Below are positions 62,390 to 64,000 of a DNA stretch of 64,000 bases, piece by piece. The translations under genes were made by a program, and so were the position numbers. Below the pieces are notes generated by a model that searched no databases, had not been told where the DNA came from, and saw only the letters and a program-made list of their open reading frames with translations. Source of the DNA: Limnoperna fortunei. Its lineage: Eukaryota > Mollusca > Bivalvia > Mytilida > Modiolidae. The stretch covers positions 30,155,220-30,219,219 of the forward strand of contig OX104114.1 in assembly GCA_944474755.1 (NCBI GenBank), read 5' to 3'. Each line of letters begins with the position of its first letter. Position 1 is the first letter of the stretch.

Positions 62390-64000
62390 AAGGCTTTCCA
62401 CTTCCGAGTGGGAAGCCTTACTGTTATTAGTCTGTTTCTTATTATTATTAAGGCTTTCCACTTCCGAGTGGGAAGCCTTACTGTTATTCTTCTGTTTCTT
62501 ATTATTATTATTATTATTATTATTCTTATTTTTTTGTACTATGAATGTATGAGACATTACGCTTTCGCAGTTGACCCTGTCACACTGAACACTTTTTCTT
62601 TACGGAGTTATTTCCCCTGTCATAAAAAAGCTTGTGTGCAGATTAACTTTGAAACTGTAAAAGATATCGCAATAAAAGTTGTTCCAAAATGTTCAGCGAA
62701 GGATTGCGACACTTTATAACATATCGCATTAAAGAAATTTTCACCTTCTTATAGGAGTTATTTCCCCTTATTTATTGCAAGTACATTTTTGACCAGAGTA
62801 ACTCATGAACCAGAGGTGATAAAGACTAGATATTTCACAGTTGGTCATCATTGACCTTGACCTTGAAAAAGGTCACAAGGTCAAAGGTCAAGGTCATGTT
62901 CTAATTTTTGACCCTTTGTTGTGTGCAGATCTCCTCCTTTACTATTATAGATAGAGAACTGAAACCTTTACCAAAATGTGTATCATATTAAGATCTTGAA
63001 TCGTCACTTTTTTTATTTGACATTTTATAAGAGTTGTCTCCCCTTAGACCAATAATATGCATTGTGAGTTACATTAGATCACTATATCTCAGTAACTATA
63101 ACAGATATATACATGAAACCTTATATCATTTGTCATCATTGACCTTGACCTTGAAAATGGACACAAGGTCAAAGGTCAAGGTCACGTTTGAAATTTTGAC
63201 ATTGTCTCGCCATCGCTATTCCCTTGAAACGGTAAAAGATAGGCAATAACTTGTAATAGGTAAAATGTCAACTTTCACCTTGACCTTGCCCAAGGTCACA
63301 AGGTCAAAGGTCAAGGTCACCTGGGTTTCAGTACAGCGACATGTGAATTTTTGTACCTTTGGATTCGCTTTGTTTTTTTAGCTTTCTACATGTCGCAATA
63401 CAATTTGGTGCCAGGCATGGGCAAAAACATGGGGAATTTTAGGGTATTCCGCCAGCCTGCAAAAATAAGGGGGGGGGGGTGTTTCTAAGGGGACCCCATA
63501 AGAATGTAGTGTGCAGATTTCATCCTAGACCACAGATAATGGTGAAACAAAATGGACGCCAAATCGTTCGGGGATTGATGTCCCTAAATTGTCGCTACCG
63601 TAGAAATCGTTCTGACGAACGATAAAAAAATGTCCAGGTCATGAAAGTTGAAGATAGGTTTTTTATGCAAAAATCGCAATTTTCAGAAAAACCATAAGTC
63701 CTAGCTTTTCGAAAATGGTGCCAATCGATTTAGAATGTCGATTTTACCCCAACCATGTATCTCGGATGTGCATAAATGTCAACAAACTCGAAAATCGGCA
63801 GAAAAAATCAAATGTCGAGACCCCATCGGGACCCCTTAGATTTCATCGCTTGAATTTTTGTGCATTGATTAATCCTTGAAATATACATCTGAATTGTGTC
63901 TTCGTGAGTTGTTCTAGCTGAAACAAACATTTTTTCTACTTGCATTTATTTTGAAATGACAATAAAATGCGCGCGATCGAGTGTCGTTTGGTACGTACGA
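62390..64000 (+). repeat. Unit U25, partial, with doubled H1 and a local deletion
   Basis: H1 occurs twice (62390-62419 and 62450-62479). The stretch with CCGCCAAC and the CGACATGTCG palindrome is missing: the ATT tract runs directly into TTTTTTTGTACTATG. Clusters at 62851, 63139 and 63276. The unit runs off the window inside the diverged block, before the tRNA-like part. Confidence 0.94.

Larger units (their letters stand above)
53461..64000 (+). repeat. Tandem array, right part (Block IV, units U21-U25)
   Basis: Same unit as the left part, in the same orientation, with periods of 2238, 2238, 2236 and 2236 bp measured between equivalent points. The five copies are almost identical to one another. 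They differ from Blocks I-III mainly in a block of about 770 bp (54535-55305 in U21), where substitutions run near 10 percent by eye and the poly-A run is replaced by poly-T. The left end abuts unrelated sequence at about 53461; the right end is cut by the window. Confidence 0.96.

Noticed and set aside
1..64000. CRISPR array, bacterial operon or phage
   Set aside because: The repeats are 2.2 kb, not short repeats with unique spacers. There are no cas-like genes, ribosome binding sites or coding density; the content is eukaryotic repeat DNA.
1..64000. rDNA or histone gene tandem array
   Set aside because: No rRNA-like conserved stretches and no histone-like frames; the unit is AT-rich and non-coding.

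Overview
The whole 64 kb window is one class of eukaryotic satellite-like DNA. I find no credible protein-coding gene, rRNA gene or intact tRNA gene. A unit of about 2.2 kb is repeated head to tail about 25 times. All units face the same way, and neighbouring copies are nearly identical. The only interruptions are a 200-base run of N (53086-53285) and about 180 bp of unrelated sequence just after it. The sequence is AT-rich. It has (ATT)n tracts followed by CCGCCAA, GAGTTATYTCCCC motifs and clustered AGGTCA/TGACCT half-sites. From memory this is the style of molluscan, especially bivalve, repeats. That assignment is an inference and was not checked against a database.

Units are named U0 to U25 and are counted from a 30-base hairpin (H1; arms AAGGCTTTCCACT / AGTGGGAAGCCTT). 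Each unit runs in this order: H1; an (ATT)n tract; CCGCCAA; a CGACATGTCG palindrome; modules headed by GAGTTATYTCCCC; three clusters of AGGTCA half-sites; a poly-G run; a 14-base palindrome; a poly-A run (poly-T in the last block); GTCACGTGAC; a tRNA-like sequence with an RNA polymerase III style layout; then a series of hairpins leading to the next H1.

Block I (1-6284) holds U0-U2, with unit lengths of 2213-2215 bp. Block II (6285-27207) holds U3-U8; five of its six units are enlarged to about 3.73 kb by a related 1.47-1.50 kb segment of two types (alpha in U3 and U5; beta in U4, U7 and U8). Block III (27208-53085) holds U9-U20 at 2225-2227 bp, almost identical to each other; U20 carries a burst of single-base indels and runs into the N gap. 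Block IV (53461-64000) holds U21-U25 at 2236-2238 bp. About 770 bp of each Block IV unit is clearly diverged from Blocks I-III, while the part holding the tRNA-like sequence and the hairpins is almost unchanged.

There is no gene network to describe. The most interesting candidate for function is the tRNA-like segment. It is present 24 times with an unchanged spacing of TATA box (about -30), A box, B box and T5 terminator, next to four consecutive potential hairpins. The most economical reading is a mobile element, or a composite of a SINE-like and a DNA or rolling-circle element, that was amplified in tandem and homogenised. Whether the pol III-like unit is transcribed cannot be told from sequence alone.
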